Below are positions 23,964 through 33,892 of a stretch of 37,334 nucleotides of DNA, piece after piece. The notes under the pieces were generated by a model. It did no database searches and was not told where the DNA came from. It worked only from the letters and a program-made list of their open reading frames with translations. Within the stretch, counting starts at the first letter, position 1. The number at the start of each line of letters is the position of its first letter. The position numbers and the translations under genes were made by a program. Source of the DNA: Chloroflexota bacterium (GTDB lineage Bacteria; Chloroflexota; Anaerolineae; Anaerolineales; Anaerolineaceae); NCBI GenBank assembly GCA_004347695.1, contig SLTK01000007.1:1073506-1110839 (forward strand), in the 5' to 3' direction.

Positions 23964-26771
23964 ATGAAGCAGCCATCCAATTCATCGACCTTAACCATAG
24001 CCCATCAGCCTTACGGCGAACAGCACCCTTATTTACCACTGGCAACCGAAAGGTTTCCACGCGACCCTGCGGCAGGCGAGTTTGTGACGCTGGGAGTCGA
24101 GACCGGTCATCAGCCTTCAGCCGATGCAGTTTGGTGTGTGTGGCAAATTGAAGGCAATTCAAGCGCAAACAGAACAGAAGCGGTAAAAATCGCCGATGGT
24201 GAAACCGCAGATGCGTGGCAAGTCCATTTGCCAGCCTTCAAAGGCTATGAAATGGTCCATTACCGCCTATTCGCGCGAAGCGCAGACCAGCAGATCAAAA
24301 GTGAAGAATTCACTTTTTCGGTGTTATCCTGGGTGGATGTTGTCGCGGTTGCCTCAGTGCAAGAAACCAGCGGACGGTTGGTGGCAAAACTGGCGACCAG
24401 CCGTCCCGATCTGTGCATAATTCTCCACGCAGAACCCGATCCCACCGGCACGGTGACTTTACGGCTTTCTGCGTCCACTGAAAACAGCCGTATGCCTGCC
24501 TGGTCGGCAGGGAAAGATGCCGTAAAGGTGGAATTGCAAGGCGTAGGTGTTGCGCTGTACAACAACCCGCTGCGGTTGGAGTTGAGACGGGAAAGCGATG
24601 GCTTGGTATTACAGGCCATCGATCCAATCCGAGTTTTGGTGCGCGCGGATGGGACGGTGCTGCAGTATAAACTTGGTTTCGAAAGCCCATCCGATGAGGC
24701 TTTCTACGGTTTTGGTGAGCGTTTCAACGCGCTCGATCAGCGCGGGAATCAGTTGGACAACTATGTTTACGGCCAATACACAGGTCAGGGAAAACGCTCC
24801 TACATCCCCGTTCCGTTTTTCCTCTCCTCGCGCGGGTACGGCTACTGGCTGAAGACGGATCGCCAGGCAGGATTCGATCTGGCGGCTGCGCAGAACAACT
24901 GCTGGGCAGTAACCGGGCATGCGGAGGAGCAGACTGCCAGCCTCGAAATGAAATTCTTCCTCCAGCAGCATCCGCGTCTGGTTGTCCAGGCCTTCACCAC
25001 CCTGACAGGCAAGCCGAAACTGCCGCCTTCCTGGATATTTGGCCTTTGGATGAGCAGCAACGATTGGAACAGCCAGGCCGAGGTCATTCGTCAGTTGCAA
25101 TTGACGCAGCAGCACCAGATTCCAGCGACCGTTTTGGTCATCGAGGCGTGGAGTGACGAAATCAATTTTTATATTTGGAACGACGCCCAATACCAGCAAA
25201 AACCCTCGTCTCAGGCGTATTCCCTGGCCGATTTTAACTTTCCTGCAAAGGGGCACTGGCCGGATCCCAAAGCAATGGTCGATGAGCTCCACCAGGCAGG
25301 CTTGCGGCTGGTTCTGTGGCAAAATCCCGTCATCAAACACGCTGACCCTAAAGAAAACCTGGATGACCGGCTGAATAAAGCTGACGAGGAGTATGCCATC
25401 CAGCACGGATATGTTGTCCGGAAAGCAGACGGCAACGCGCATCGGGTGGAGCCGCATATGCCGTGGTTCGCGGGCAGCCTGGTGTTGGATTTCACCAACC
25501 CGCAGGCTGCTGACTGGTGGTTGAGTAAACGGGAGTACCTGGTGACAGAGATGGGGGTGGATGGGTTCAAGACGGATGGCGGTGAGCATGTCTGGGATAC
25601 TGAGACCCAATTTTACAATGGCATGCGCGGTAGCCGCGGGATCAACACCTACCCGATGGTGTATGAACGCGCTTATCAGCGCTTTTTAGAAGCTCACCGC
25701 GGACAGGATCATGTCCTTTTCAGCCGGGCAGGCTACACCGGTATCCAGCAGGTGCCGTGTCATTGGGCAGGAGATGAAAACTCCACCTGGGAAGCGTTCC
25801 GTGCGTCCATCCGCGCCATGCTCAATGTGGGCCTGTGCGGGGTGCCCTTTATGGGCTGGGATATCGCCGGTTTCGCCGGCCCCATCCCGGGCAGCGAATT
25901 GTATCTGCGGGCAACGGCCTTCTCGGTTTTTTGTCCGATCATGCAATACCATTCAGATGGCAATGCCCGGCGCATCCCCAGCCGGGATCGCACGCCCTGG
26001 AACATTCAGGAACAAACTGGCGACCCGTTGGTCATAGCTGTCTTCCGCGAATTCGCCAATCTGAGAATGAATCTGATCCCTTACATCCGCGGCCAGGCCT
26101 GGCAGAGCAGTCAAACCGGCATGCCGCTCATGCGCCCGCTGTGTCTTGAATACCCCGGCGATGCCGCCGTCCGAGAAACCCCATATGAGTACCTGTTTGG
26201 CGACGCGCTGCTGGTCGCTCCGGTCACGGACGAAAGTGCGACTAACTGCCAGGTGTACCTCCCGGCAGGCGAGTGGCGCGAATTGTGGTCGGGTGAGCTC
26301 CATCTTGGGCCTGCCACAATGGATGTGAATGTACCGCTCAACCGCATCCCGGTTTTCCAGAAAAAAGGCAGCATTCTCCCGCTCCACCTGGATGCCACGG
26401 GCGAGCTGGGCAGCCCGGTTGGGAATAGCGCTGAAATGGCTAAACCCCTGACGCTGCAAGTTTTCCCCGGCGGAAAAACCGCATCTCCCATCTTCCAAGC
26501 CACTGAGGAAGAACCAACCTGGGTCGCCGTGGAAACCAGCGAAATAGAGAAGAAGATCACCGTGCAGCTACCGGCACTGTTACAAGCGGTCAACCTGGCG
26601 ATCTTTGCCAGAGAGCCGGCCTCAGTGACGGTGGCTGGTCAACCTTTGCCCCGGTTGAACGGCGAAGAAATTCAAAAAACCGGCCCCGGTTGGTGGTGGG
26701 ATTCCCGGAAACAGCAAATCCGAATTCGAATACCCGAATCCACGCTGGCGGCAACGATCACCATCCAGTAA
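23964..26771 (+). CDS. GH31 alpha-glucosidase/alpha-xylosidase
   Basis: This 935-residue protein starts directly after the GH15 stop codon, without spacing. Residues 1-120 form an extra beta-sandwich not found in minimal GH31 enzymes. The GH31 N-domain carries AFYGFGERFNALDQRG (246-261). The barrel has WIFGLWMSSN, nucleophile Asp538 in GFKTDGGEH and acid/base Asp604 in HWAGDENSTW, followed by MGWDIAGF and beta domains with YEYLFGDALLVAPVT. This form resembles YicI/alpha-glucosidase types more than the first GH31 of the locus. No signal peptide is seen, so it is cytoplasmic. It ends the ROK-controlled operon. Confidence 0.95.
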   Translation: MKQPSNSSTLTIAHQPYGEQHPYLPLATERFPRDPAAGEFVTLGVETGHQPSADAVWCVWQIEGNSSANRTEAVKIADGETADAWQVHLPAFKGYEMVHYRLFARSADQQIKSEEFTFSVLSWVDVVAVASVQETSGRLVAKLATSRPDLCIILHAEPDPTGTVTLRLSASTENSRMPAWSAGKDAVKVELQGVGVALYNNPLRLELRRESDGLVLQAIDPIRVLVRADGTVLQYKLGFESPSDEAFYGFGERFNALDQRGNQLDNYVYGQYTGQGKRSYIPVPFFLSSRGYGYWLKTDRQAGFDLAAAQNNCWAVTGHAEEQTASLEMKFFLQQHPRLVVQAFTTLTGKPKLPPSWIFGLWMSSNDWNSQAEVIRQLQLTQQHQIPATVLVIEAWSDEINFYIWNDAQYQQKPSSQAYSLADFNFPAKGHWPDPKAMVDELHQAGLRLVLWQNPVIKHADPKENLDDRLNKADEEYAIQHGYVVRKADGNAHRVEPHMPWFAGSLVLDFTNPQAADWWLSKREYLVTEMGVDGFKTDGGEHVWDTETQFYNGMRGSRGINTYPMVYERAYQRFLEAHRGQDHVLFSRAGYTGIQQVPCHWAGDENSTWEAFRASIRAMLNVGLCGVPFMGWDIAGFAGPIPGSELYLRATAFSVFCPIMQYHSDGNARRIPSRDRTPWNIQEQTGDPLVIAVFREFANLRMNLIPYIRGQAWQSSQTGMPLMRPLCLEYPGDAAVRETPYEYLFGDALLVAPVTDESATNCQVYLPAGEWRELWSGELHLGPATMDVNVPLNRIPVFQKKGSILPLHLDATGELGSPVGNSAEMAKPLTLQVFPGGKTASPIFQATEEEPTWVAVETSEIEKKITVQLPALLQAVNLAIFAREPASVTVAGQPLPRLNGEEIQKTGPGWWWDSRKQQIRIRIPESTLAATITIQ

Positions 26772-26910
26772 TACGGGTCGCCTGGTCCCTCCATCATTTC
26801 TGGTGGCGGCTCTTTTGGAGTGAGTAAGCATCGGGGCGGGTTTGCCGGGAATGATTTCGCGCAAAATACACCCTTTGGGTTGCCCAAAACATTTGCCAAT
26901 ATTTACCGGA

Positions 26911-26995
26911 CCCGTCCTTTGTATCTATATCTACTCGGATTCCGTTTGCCATAAAGTCATCAACCCCACCCCTCCCGCCCCACTCTTGGGGCGGG
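26911..26995 (-). repeat. Repeat module shared with copies A and B, inverted
   Basis: Read on the minus strand, this stretch parallels 15495-15575: the hairpin CCCGCCCCA/TGGGGCGGG (26974-26995), then GGGGTTGATGACTTTATGGC, then a diverged remainder ending in a GATACAAAGG-like stretch. It lies next to the copy C element but in the opposite direction to the A and B modules. This indicates rearrangement within the repeat family. Confidence 0.65.
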
Positions 26996-27008
26996 CAAGT
27001 TCTTAATC

Positions 27009-27127
27009 GGAGCTGTCTCAAAAGAATAAATTTGTCATTTATTCCGCCACATATGCGGGATGGGGTGGAACCCATCCCCTACTGGTAGGGGCGGGCTTCC
27101 ACGCCCGCCCGCTTTTGGGACAGCCCC
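27009..27127. repeat. Intergenic repeat copy C, MITE-like 119-bp element
   Basis: The ends GGAGCTGTCTCAAAAG (27009-27024) and CTTTTGGGACAGCCCC (27112-27127) are 16-bp inverted repeats with two mismatches. The interior 27012-27088 matches copy B with 3 differences in 77, and 27089-27110 forms the hairpin GGGCGGGC/GCCCGCCC with loop TTCCAC. It encodes nothing. Size and ends fit a miniature inverted-repeat transposable element; a clear target duplication was not found. Confidence 0.75.
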
Positions 27128-27221
27128 GAAAAACATTAAACCCCCACTCCCCGCGAAATTGGCCATCTGTCGGCAAATTTATTCTTTTCAGACAAACCCC
27201 TACCTTATGCCATTATCCCTG

Positions 27222-27250
27222 TTGACATCCGTCCATTAACCTGCTATTCT
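27222..27250 (+). promoter_or_regulatory. Sigma70 promoter of the lacI-rbsK-bmp operon
   Basis: TTGACA (27222-27227, perfect) and TATTCT (27245-27250) are 17 nt apart. Transcription should start near 27257, within the operator palindrome that follows. Confidence 0.7.
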
Positions 27251-27254
27251 TATA

Positions 27255-27276
27255 AAAACGTTTGCGCAAACGTTTT
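27255..27276. promoter_or_regulatory. LacI-family operator
   Basis: A perfect 22-bp palindrome centred on TTTGCGCAAA, with arms AAAACG and CGTTTT, lies directly after the -10 box and 15 nt before the regulator start codon. The central CG and AT-rich arms are typical of LacI/PurR/RbsR-type sites. Binding here would block initiation, giving autoregulation of the whole operon. Confidence 0.85.
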
Positions 27277-27291
27277 CTTTCGGAAACCCCC

Positions 27292-28305
27292 ATGAGCCGT
27301 ATCACCATAAAAGATGTAGCCCGCGAAGCGGATGTGTCCATTTCGACTGTGTCGCATGTGATCAACGACACGCGTTTTGTCGATCCGGTTACCAAACAGC
27401 ACGTCCAGGACGCATTAAAGAAACTCGGTTACCGCCCTAATTATGTGGCCAGGAGCTTGCGCAGCGGGGTAACCAAAACGATTGGCCTGATCGTCCCGGA
27501 CGCGTCCAACCTGTTCTTTGCCGAGATTGCCCGCAAGATCGAAAACTACGGTTTTCAACAGGGATACAGCGTCATTCTCGGAAATTCCGACAACGATCCG
27601 GCCAAAGAAATCCAATACATTCACACGCTGTTAGCCAAATCGGTGGACGGCGTGATTTTTATCTCGGCTGGCGCAGAATTGCGCAATTTCAAGCAATTTG
27701 CCGACAGCAATATCCCGGTGGTGGTGGCTGACCGGGTGGTGCCGGTCGAACTGGCCGATGTGGTGCTGGTCGATAACGAGCAGGGTGGTTACGACGCCAC
27801 CCGCTGCCTGATCGAGTTGGGTCACACCCTTATCGGCTGCATCACCGGCCCAAACGATCTGTCACCCAGTATGCAGCGGCTAGATGGTTATAAACGCGCT
27901 TTGCACGAAGCCGGCATTCCCCTTAGACCCGAGCTGGTCGTCACCGGCGATTTCCAAATTCAAGGCGGCTGCGATGCCATGAATCAATTACTGCAAGCGT
28001 CCGAGAGACCCAGCGCTGTTTTTGTATGCAACGACATGATGGCGGTTGGCGCCATGACCAGCGCACGCAATGCCGGGTTGGCCATACCCGCCGACCTATC
28101 CATTATCGGATTCGATGACATCGAACTGGCCTCGGCAGTATCGCCAACTCTGACCACCATCGCGCAACCGATCGATGAAATGGCGCGCTACGCCACCGAT
28201 CTGTTGATTCAGCGCCTGAGCGGCCGCCGCAAGGATGAGAATCAACGCATTATCTTGAAAACAACCTTGATCGAGCGCGCTTCCACGGCCAGGAGGAAGC
28301 CATAA
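27292..28305 (+). CDS. LacI-family transcriptional regulator (RbsR/PurR-like)
   Basis: This 337-residue repressor has an N-terminal helix-turn-helix (residues 4-23, ITIKDVAREADVSISTVSHV) and hinge helix YVARSLRSG (51-59). A periplasmic-binding-like effector domain carries TKTIGLIVPDASNLFFAEI and VFVCNDMMAVGAM, and ends IDEMARYATDLLIQRLSG. The ATG at 27292 is used, because the earlier in-frame TTG lies inside the operator palindrome. It is followed after 1 nt by ribokinase, so it is co-transcribed with its targets. Ribose or a nucleoside is the likely inducer, judged from the operon content. Confidence 0.95.
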   Translation: MSRITIKDVAREADVSISTVSHVINDTRFVDPVTKQHVQDALKKLGYRPNYVARSLRSGVTKTIGLIVPDASNLFFAEIARKIENYGFQQGYSVILGNSDNDPAKEIQYIHTLLAKSVDGVIFISAGAELRNFKQFADSNIPVVVADRVVPVELADVVLVDNEQGGYDATRCLIELGHTLIGCITGPNDLSPSMQRLDGYKRALHEAGIPLRPELVVTGDFQIQGGCDAMNQLLQASERPSAVFVCNDMMAVGAMTSARNAGLAIPADLSIIGFDDIELASAVSPTLTTIAQPIDEMARYATDLLIQRLSGRRKDENQRIILKTTLIERASTARRKP

Positions 28306-28306
28306 C

Positions 28307-29272
28307 ATGGGGCTGATCACCGTCATTGGCAGCCTGAACATGGACCTGGTGGTGCGCACCCCCAAAATGCCGCAGGCGGGTGAAACGCTGGCCGGCACGG
28401 AATTTCACATCATCCCCGGCGGTAAGGGCGCCAACCAGTCGGTCGCTGCTGCTCGCGCCGGCGCGCCAACTCGCATGGTCGGCCGGGTTGGAGCGGATGC
28501 CTTCGGCCCAGTCCTGCTAGCGTCGCTCACCGCAGCCGGAGTGGATGCTTCCGGGGTGGCCGTATTAAGCGAAGCCACATCCGGAACCGCCACCATCGTG
28601 GTGGAAGACAGCGGCGAAAACCGCATCATTGTCGTTGCCGGCGCCAACGGACAGGTGTCTTTAAACTTTATCAATAACCAGTGGCCGGGTATCCGCCAGT
28701 CAGATTTGATTTTGCTGCAGCATGAAATTCCACTGGCGACGGTGCACCACATCATCGAGCGTGCTTACGCCGAAGGCATTCGGGTAATGCTCAATCCAGC
28801 TCCGATTTACCCAATTCCGCGCAACGTTCTGGCAAAAGTTGACACCCTGATTTTGAACGAAGTCGAAGCCAGCGCCTTGACCGGCCTTAAAGTGACCGAC
28901 CTGGCGACCGCTCGCATTGTGGCTGCTACGCTAATCGATCTGGGGGTGAACACGGTCATTATCACGCTTGGATCCAATGGCGCAATCCTCCACAATTCTC
29001 ACCATGAGCTCTTCCAACCGGCATTCAAAGTAGAGGTGGAAGATACCACGGCTGCTGGAGACACTTTCACAGGCGGGTATTCCGCCTCGATCCTGAGCGG
29101 CAAATCATTGCCTGAAGCCCTCGTGTACGCCGTCGCAGCATCCGCGCTGGCAGTCACCCGCCTGGGCGCGCAAACATCCATCCCCTCCAGGGATGAGGTC
29201 GAAGCATTCCTTGCCGCCCAAACCACCAAAATAAATGGATCCCTGTCATTTAACGCCAAAGGAGGTGACTAG
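28307..29272 (+). CDS. rbsK: Ribokinase (PfkB family)
   Basis: This 321-residue PfkB kinase phosphorylates ribose at O5 with ATP. The first signature GGKGANQSVAAARAG (38-52) and the second signature DTTAAGDTFTGG (246-257, catalytic Asp252) are intact, and the start VIGSLNMDLVVR contains the ribokinase-typical SLNMD. AGGAGG lies upstream of the ATG, overlapping the end of lacI. Placement between a LacI regulator and a nucleoside-type importer points to ribose released from imported ribosides. PfkB relatives can prefer nucleosides or other sugars, but the N-terminal motif favours ribose. Confidence 0.88.
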   Translation: MGLITVIGSLNMDLVVRTPKMPQAGETLAGTEFHIIPGGKGANQSVAAARAGAPTRMVGRVGADAFGPVLLASLTAAGVDASGVAVLSEATSGTATIVVEDSGENRIIVVAGANGQVSLNFINNQWPGIRQSDLILLQHEIPLATVHHIIERAYAEGIRVMLNPAPIYPIPRNVLAKVDTLILNEVEASALTGLKVTDLATARIVAATLIDLGVNTVIITLGSNGAILHNSHHELFQPAFKVEVEDTTAAGDTFTGGYSASILSGKSLPEALVYAVAASALAVTRLGAQTSIPSRDEVEAFLAAQTTKINGSLSFNAKGGD

Positions 29273-29329
29273 AGCTTAGAATTTACGTTTCAACCGTTGT
29301 TTTCGTCCAAATTAATAGAGGAGAGAACC

Positions 29330-30346
29330 ATGAAAAAGCTCGTTATACTGTTGACTGTTTTAACCATCATCGCCGTTTTGGCCGCCGGTTGTGCGCCAAA
29401 AGCGGCTGGGCCAGAAACCACAAAAGTCGTGTACCTGATCAACGGGTCATTGGGCGACAATGCCTTCTACGATTCGGGTCAGGCGGGCATGGAAAAGATC
29501 AAAACGCAGTACGGGGTCGAGATTCGCACCATTGAAGACGGGTACGATCCCGCCCAGTACGAACCCTCACTCGAGGCAGCCGTGGGCTATTCCGATGTCA
29601 TTTTTGTCATCTCCTACGGCTTCGAGGACCTGGTCAAGGAGTATGCCGATAAATATCCAGAGAAGATCTTTGTAAACCTGGATACGGTGGTGCAGAATGA
29701 AAAGGGCACGATCACCTCGGTCGATTACATCGAAGAGGAAAGCGCTTTCCTGACCGGCGTGGTGGCTGGTATGTTAACGCTCGACACCAGCATCCCTAAC
29801 GTCAATGCTGAGAAGATCATCGGCGCCGTCGGCGGCGACCAGGACCCCGTCATCGACGCTTTCATGTTCGCTTACGAAAACGGCGCCAAGTATATCGACC
29901 CTGAGATCGTGATGGAACGCAAGTACCTGGGCGACTGGGTCGATACCGCCAAAGGCAAACAGGCCACCTTGCAGCTCTATGATATGGGCGCGGATATCGT
30001 CTTCCAGATTGCGGCTGCCGCCGGCATGGGCGTCTTGCAGGCTTCGGGCGAGCGCGACCTGTACTCCATCGGCGTGGATACCAACCAGAACCCCCTGGTT
30101 CCCGGGCATGTGGTCGCCTCCGACACCAAGGATATCGGCCTGGCCATCACCAATATTTACGCCACCATCAAGGACGGCACCTACCAACCCGGTCAGGTCT
30201 TGAATTATGGCCTGGCGACCGGGGGCGTGAATGTGGTCTTCGACGGTAATGAAAATGTGCTGCCGCAGGCCATTATCGACAAGGTAAACGAACTGCGCCA
30301 GCAGATCATCGACGGCACCCTGAAAGTCGAAATCTACGTGCCGTAG
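29330..30346 (+). CDS. BMP-family ABC transporter binding lipoprotein (nucleoside type)
   Basis: This 338-residue protein starts at the ATG behind GAGGAG (the in-frame upstream start at 29297 lacks one). The lipoprotein signal ends AAGC (Cys21). The mature part is a Bmp/PnrA/Med-type fold: VVYLINGSLGDNAFYDSGQAG, then VIFVISYGFEDLV, EESAFLTGVVAG, IGAVGGDQDPVIDAF and YSIGVDTNQNPL, all typical of purine-nucleoside receptors such as PnrA. Here it is followed by the matching ATPase and permeases. A 13-bp stem-loop (30373-30405) separates it from the ATPase gene. The nucleoside ligand is inferred from family. Confidence 0.93.
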   Translation: MKKLVILLTVLTIIAVLAAGCAPKAAGPETTKVVYLINGSLGDNAFYDSGQAGMEKIKTQYGVEIRTIEDGYDPAQYEPSLEAAVGYSDVIFVISYGFEDLVKEYADKYPEKIFVNLDTVVQNEKGTITSVDYIEEESAFLTGVVAGMLTLDTSIPNVNAEKIIGAVGGDQDPVIDAFMFAYENGAKYIDPEIVMERKYLGDWVDTAKGKQATLQLYDMGADIVFQIAAAAGMGVLQASGERDLYSIGVDTNQNPLVPGHVVASDTKDIGLAITNIYATIKDGTYQPGQVLNYGLATGGVNVVFDGNENVLPQAIIDKVNELRQQIIDGTLKVEIYVP

Positions 30347-30372
30347 GTTTCGATCCCCGAAACCTGTGGCTC

Positions 30373-30405
30373 TCCGGGGGTGCTGGCCTGTACAGCATCC
30401 CCGGA
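30373..30405 (+). other. Stem-loop after the BMP lipoprotein gene
   Basis: A 13-bp stem (TCCGGGGGTGCTG with CAGCATCCCCGGA, one G-T pair) over the loop GCCTGTA begins 27 nt after the stop codon. No T run follows, so it is more likely an mRNA stabiliser or partial attenuator than a full terminator. It has the same position as the hairpins at 7917 and 20978. Confidence 0.6.
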
Positions 30406-30433
30406 ATGTATCGTACAAGAAAGGATTTACCCG

Positions 30434-31952
<1,519 letters not shown>

Positions 31953-31963
<11 letters not shown>

Positions 31964-32987
31964 AATTCTGGTCAATGTGGTGGGCGTCCTGCTGGCCTTC
32001 CTGCTGGGGGCCGTGGTGATGCTGGTGCAGGGGTATAACCCGCTGGAAACCTATTACCGCCTGTTCGAGTATTCGCTGGCGCCGGGCAAGATCGCCTACA
32101 CCCTCAGCAAATCGGTGCCGCTGGTGCTGACCGGCATGTCCGCGTCGGTGGCCTTCGCCTCCGGCCCGATCAACCTGGGCCAGCCCGGCCAGTTGTTGAT
32201 GGGCGCCTTATTGGCCACCATCGGCGGTTTGTATATCGATCTCCCGCCGCTGCTGATGATCCCCTTCCTGCTCATCCTGGCGATGCTGGGCGGCGCGTTG
32301 TGGTCGGGGGTGGCGGCGCTGCTCAAATACTGGTTCAACATGAGCGAATTCATCACCACCCTGATGTTGAATATGATCGCCGATTTTTTCACCTACTGGG
32401 CGATCAATTACCCGTTCTTCGAAGCCAACGCCAATCACCCGCAGACGCCCTTCATTGCAAAAAGCGGCTGGATGCCGGAGTGGGGTAACTTCAACTCCAG
32501 CGTCATTGTCATGGTGCTGGCCTTTGGGGTCATCTGGTTCATCGTCAACCGCTCCACCGCCGGTTACGAATGGCGTCTATCCGGGCAAAACAGCCTTTTC
32601 AGCCGGCTGGGCGGGGTGAACATCAGCAAAAACTACCTGGTGGTCATGCTGCTGACCGGCGCACTGGCCGGTCTGGCCGGCGGACTGGTGGTCATGGCCG
32701 GGCCGCACCGCTTCATTAAAGATATCGGCGGCAATTACGCCTGGGACGGGGTGATGATCGCCATGGTTGCCAATTCCGGCATCATCCTGACGCTGGTTTT
32801 TGGCTTCTTCTTCAGCGTGCTGCAAACCGGCTCGCTCGGCATGGAACTGATCACCGCCGTCCCCAAAGAGCTGATTCAGGTTCTGCAGGCGGTCATTGTC
32901 CTGATTGTGGTCGCCGGGCGCGGCTACTTCGAAACCTTCTTCGCAAAGCTGGAGGCCAGGCGGAAGATGAGGGAGAGGATCGCATGA
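31953..32987 (+). CDS. Nucleoside ABC transporter permease 1 (NupP/YufP-like)
   Basis: This 344-residue BPD_transp_2 permease has eight to ten hydrophobic helices. Family markers are [26 protein letters not shown] near residues 50-75, [18 protein letters not shown] near 125-143, and [19 protein letters not shown] in a cytoplasmic loop. The start overlaps the ATPase end and the stop overlaps the start of the next permease (ATGA), so the three genes are translationally coupled. Confidence 0.93.
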
Positions 32988-33877
32988 ACATTATCATCGG
33001 GCTGATTAATGGCATGATCACCTCCGCCACGCCCATCCTGCTGGCAGCTCTGGGCGGCTCGCTGACCTATTACGCCGGCATCTTCAACATCGCCATGGAA
33101 GGCATGATGCTCGGCGGCGCATTCTTTGGCATGCTCGGCTCGTATTACTTCCACTCCTGGCCGATGGGCATCCTCTTTGCCATCCTGGGCGCCATTCTGA
33201 TGGCGCTGATCTTCATCCTGTTTGCGGTGGTGTTGAAAATGGATGAATTCATCACCGGCATCGGGCTGAACCTGTTCTCGGTGGGCGCCACCACCTATAT
33301 GCTGCGCCAGATCTTCAAGGTGAAGGGCGCATTTTCCAGCCCGGAGATCGTCCCCATCCCCAAAATCGACATCCCCTGGATCAAAGACATTCCGGTGGTC
33401 GGGGAGATCATCAGCGGGCAGAACCTGATTGTGTACCTGACTCTGCTGGCCACTATCGTGGTCAGCTATCTGGTGTTCAAGACCCGTTTCGGGCTGCGCC
33501 TGCGGGCAGCCGGCTATAACCGCACCAGCCTGGATACCAGCGGCGTTTCCGCCAACCGCATCCGCGTCTGGTCGTTGATCCTGTGCGGCGTCCTGTGCGG
33601 GCTGGCGGGATCGTTCCTCTCGCTGGGGTACGTCACCCTGTTCTCGGAAGGGATGTCGGCCGGCCGCGGCTGGATTTCGCTGGCGGCGGTGATCCTGGTC
33701 TCGGGCAACCCCACCGGCATTGCGCTGATATCCCTGCTGTTCGGGTTCACCGACGGGCTGGGGCTGTTTATGCAGCGCTCGTTACCGTCGCAATTCACCT
33801 CGATGGTGCCGTACGTGGCCACCCTGATCGCCCTGTTCGTGTACTCGGTGCGTCTGAAGAAAAAACAAACGATTTAA
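32984..33877 (+). CDS. Nucleoside ABC transporter permease 2 (NupQ/YufQ-like)
   Basis: This 297-residue BPD_transp_2 permease shows the family start [33 protein letters not shown], a central [15 protein letters not shown], a loop [23 protein letters not shown] and a glycine-rich end [19 protein letters not shown]. It is the shorter membrane partner of the preceding permease. Fifteen nucleotides later the ADP-ribosylglycohydrolase-family gene begins on the same transcript. Confidence 0.94.
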   Translation: MNIIIGLINGMITSATPILLAALGGSLTYYAGIFNIAMEGMMLGGAFFGMLGSYYFHSWPMGILFAILGAILMALIFILFAVVLKMDEFITGIGLNLFSVGATTYMLRQIFKVKGAFSSPEIVPIPKIDIPWIKDIPVVGEIISGQNLIVYLTLLATIVVSYLVFKTRFGLRLRAAGYNRTSLDTSGVSANRIRVWSLILCGVLCGLAGSFLSLGYVTLFSEGMSAGRGWISLAAVILVSGNPTGIALISLLFGFTDGLGLFMQRSLPSQFTSMVPYVATLIALFVYSVRLKKKQTI

Positions 33878-33892
33878 GAATTGGAGCAAGAG

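Noticed and set aside
24609..25610. 333-codon minus-strand frame inside the second GH31 gene
   Set aside because: Shadow of the GH31 reading frame; its translation shows no domain I recognise.
26794..27075. 93-codon minus-strand frame across repeat copy C, and similar short frames in copies A and B
   Set aside because: They run through hairpins and terminal repeats and are not conserved in frame between copies.
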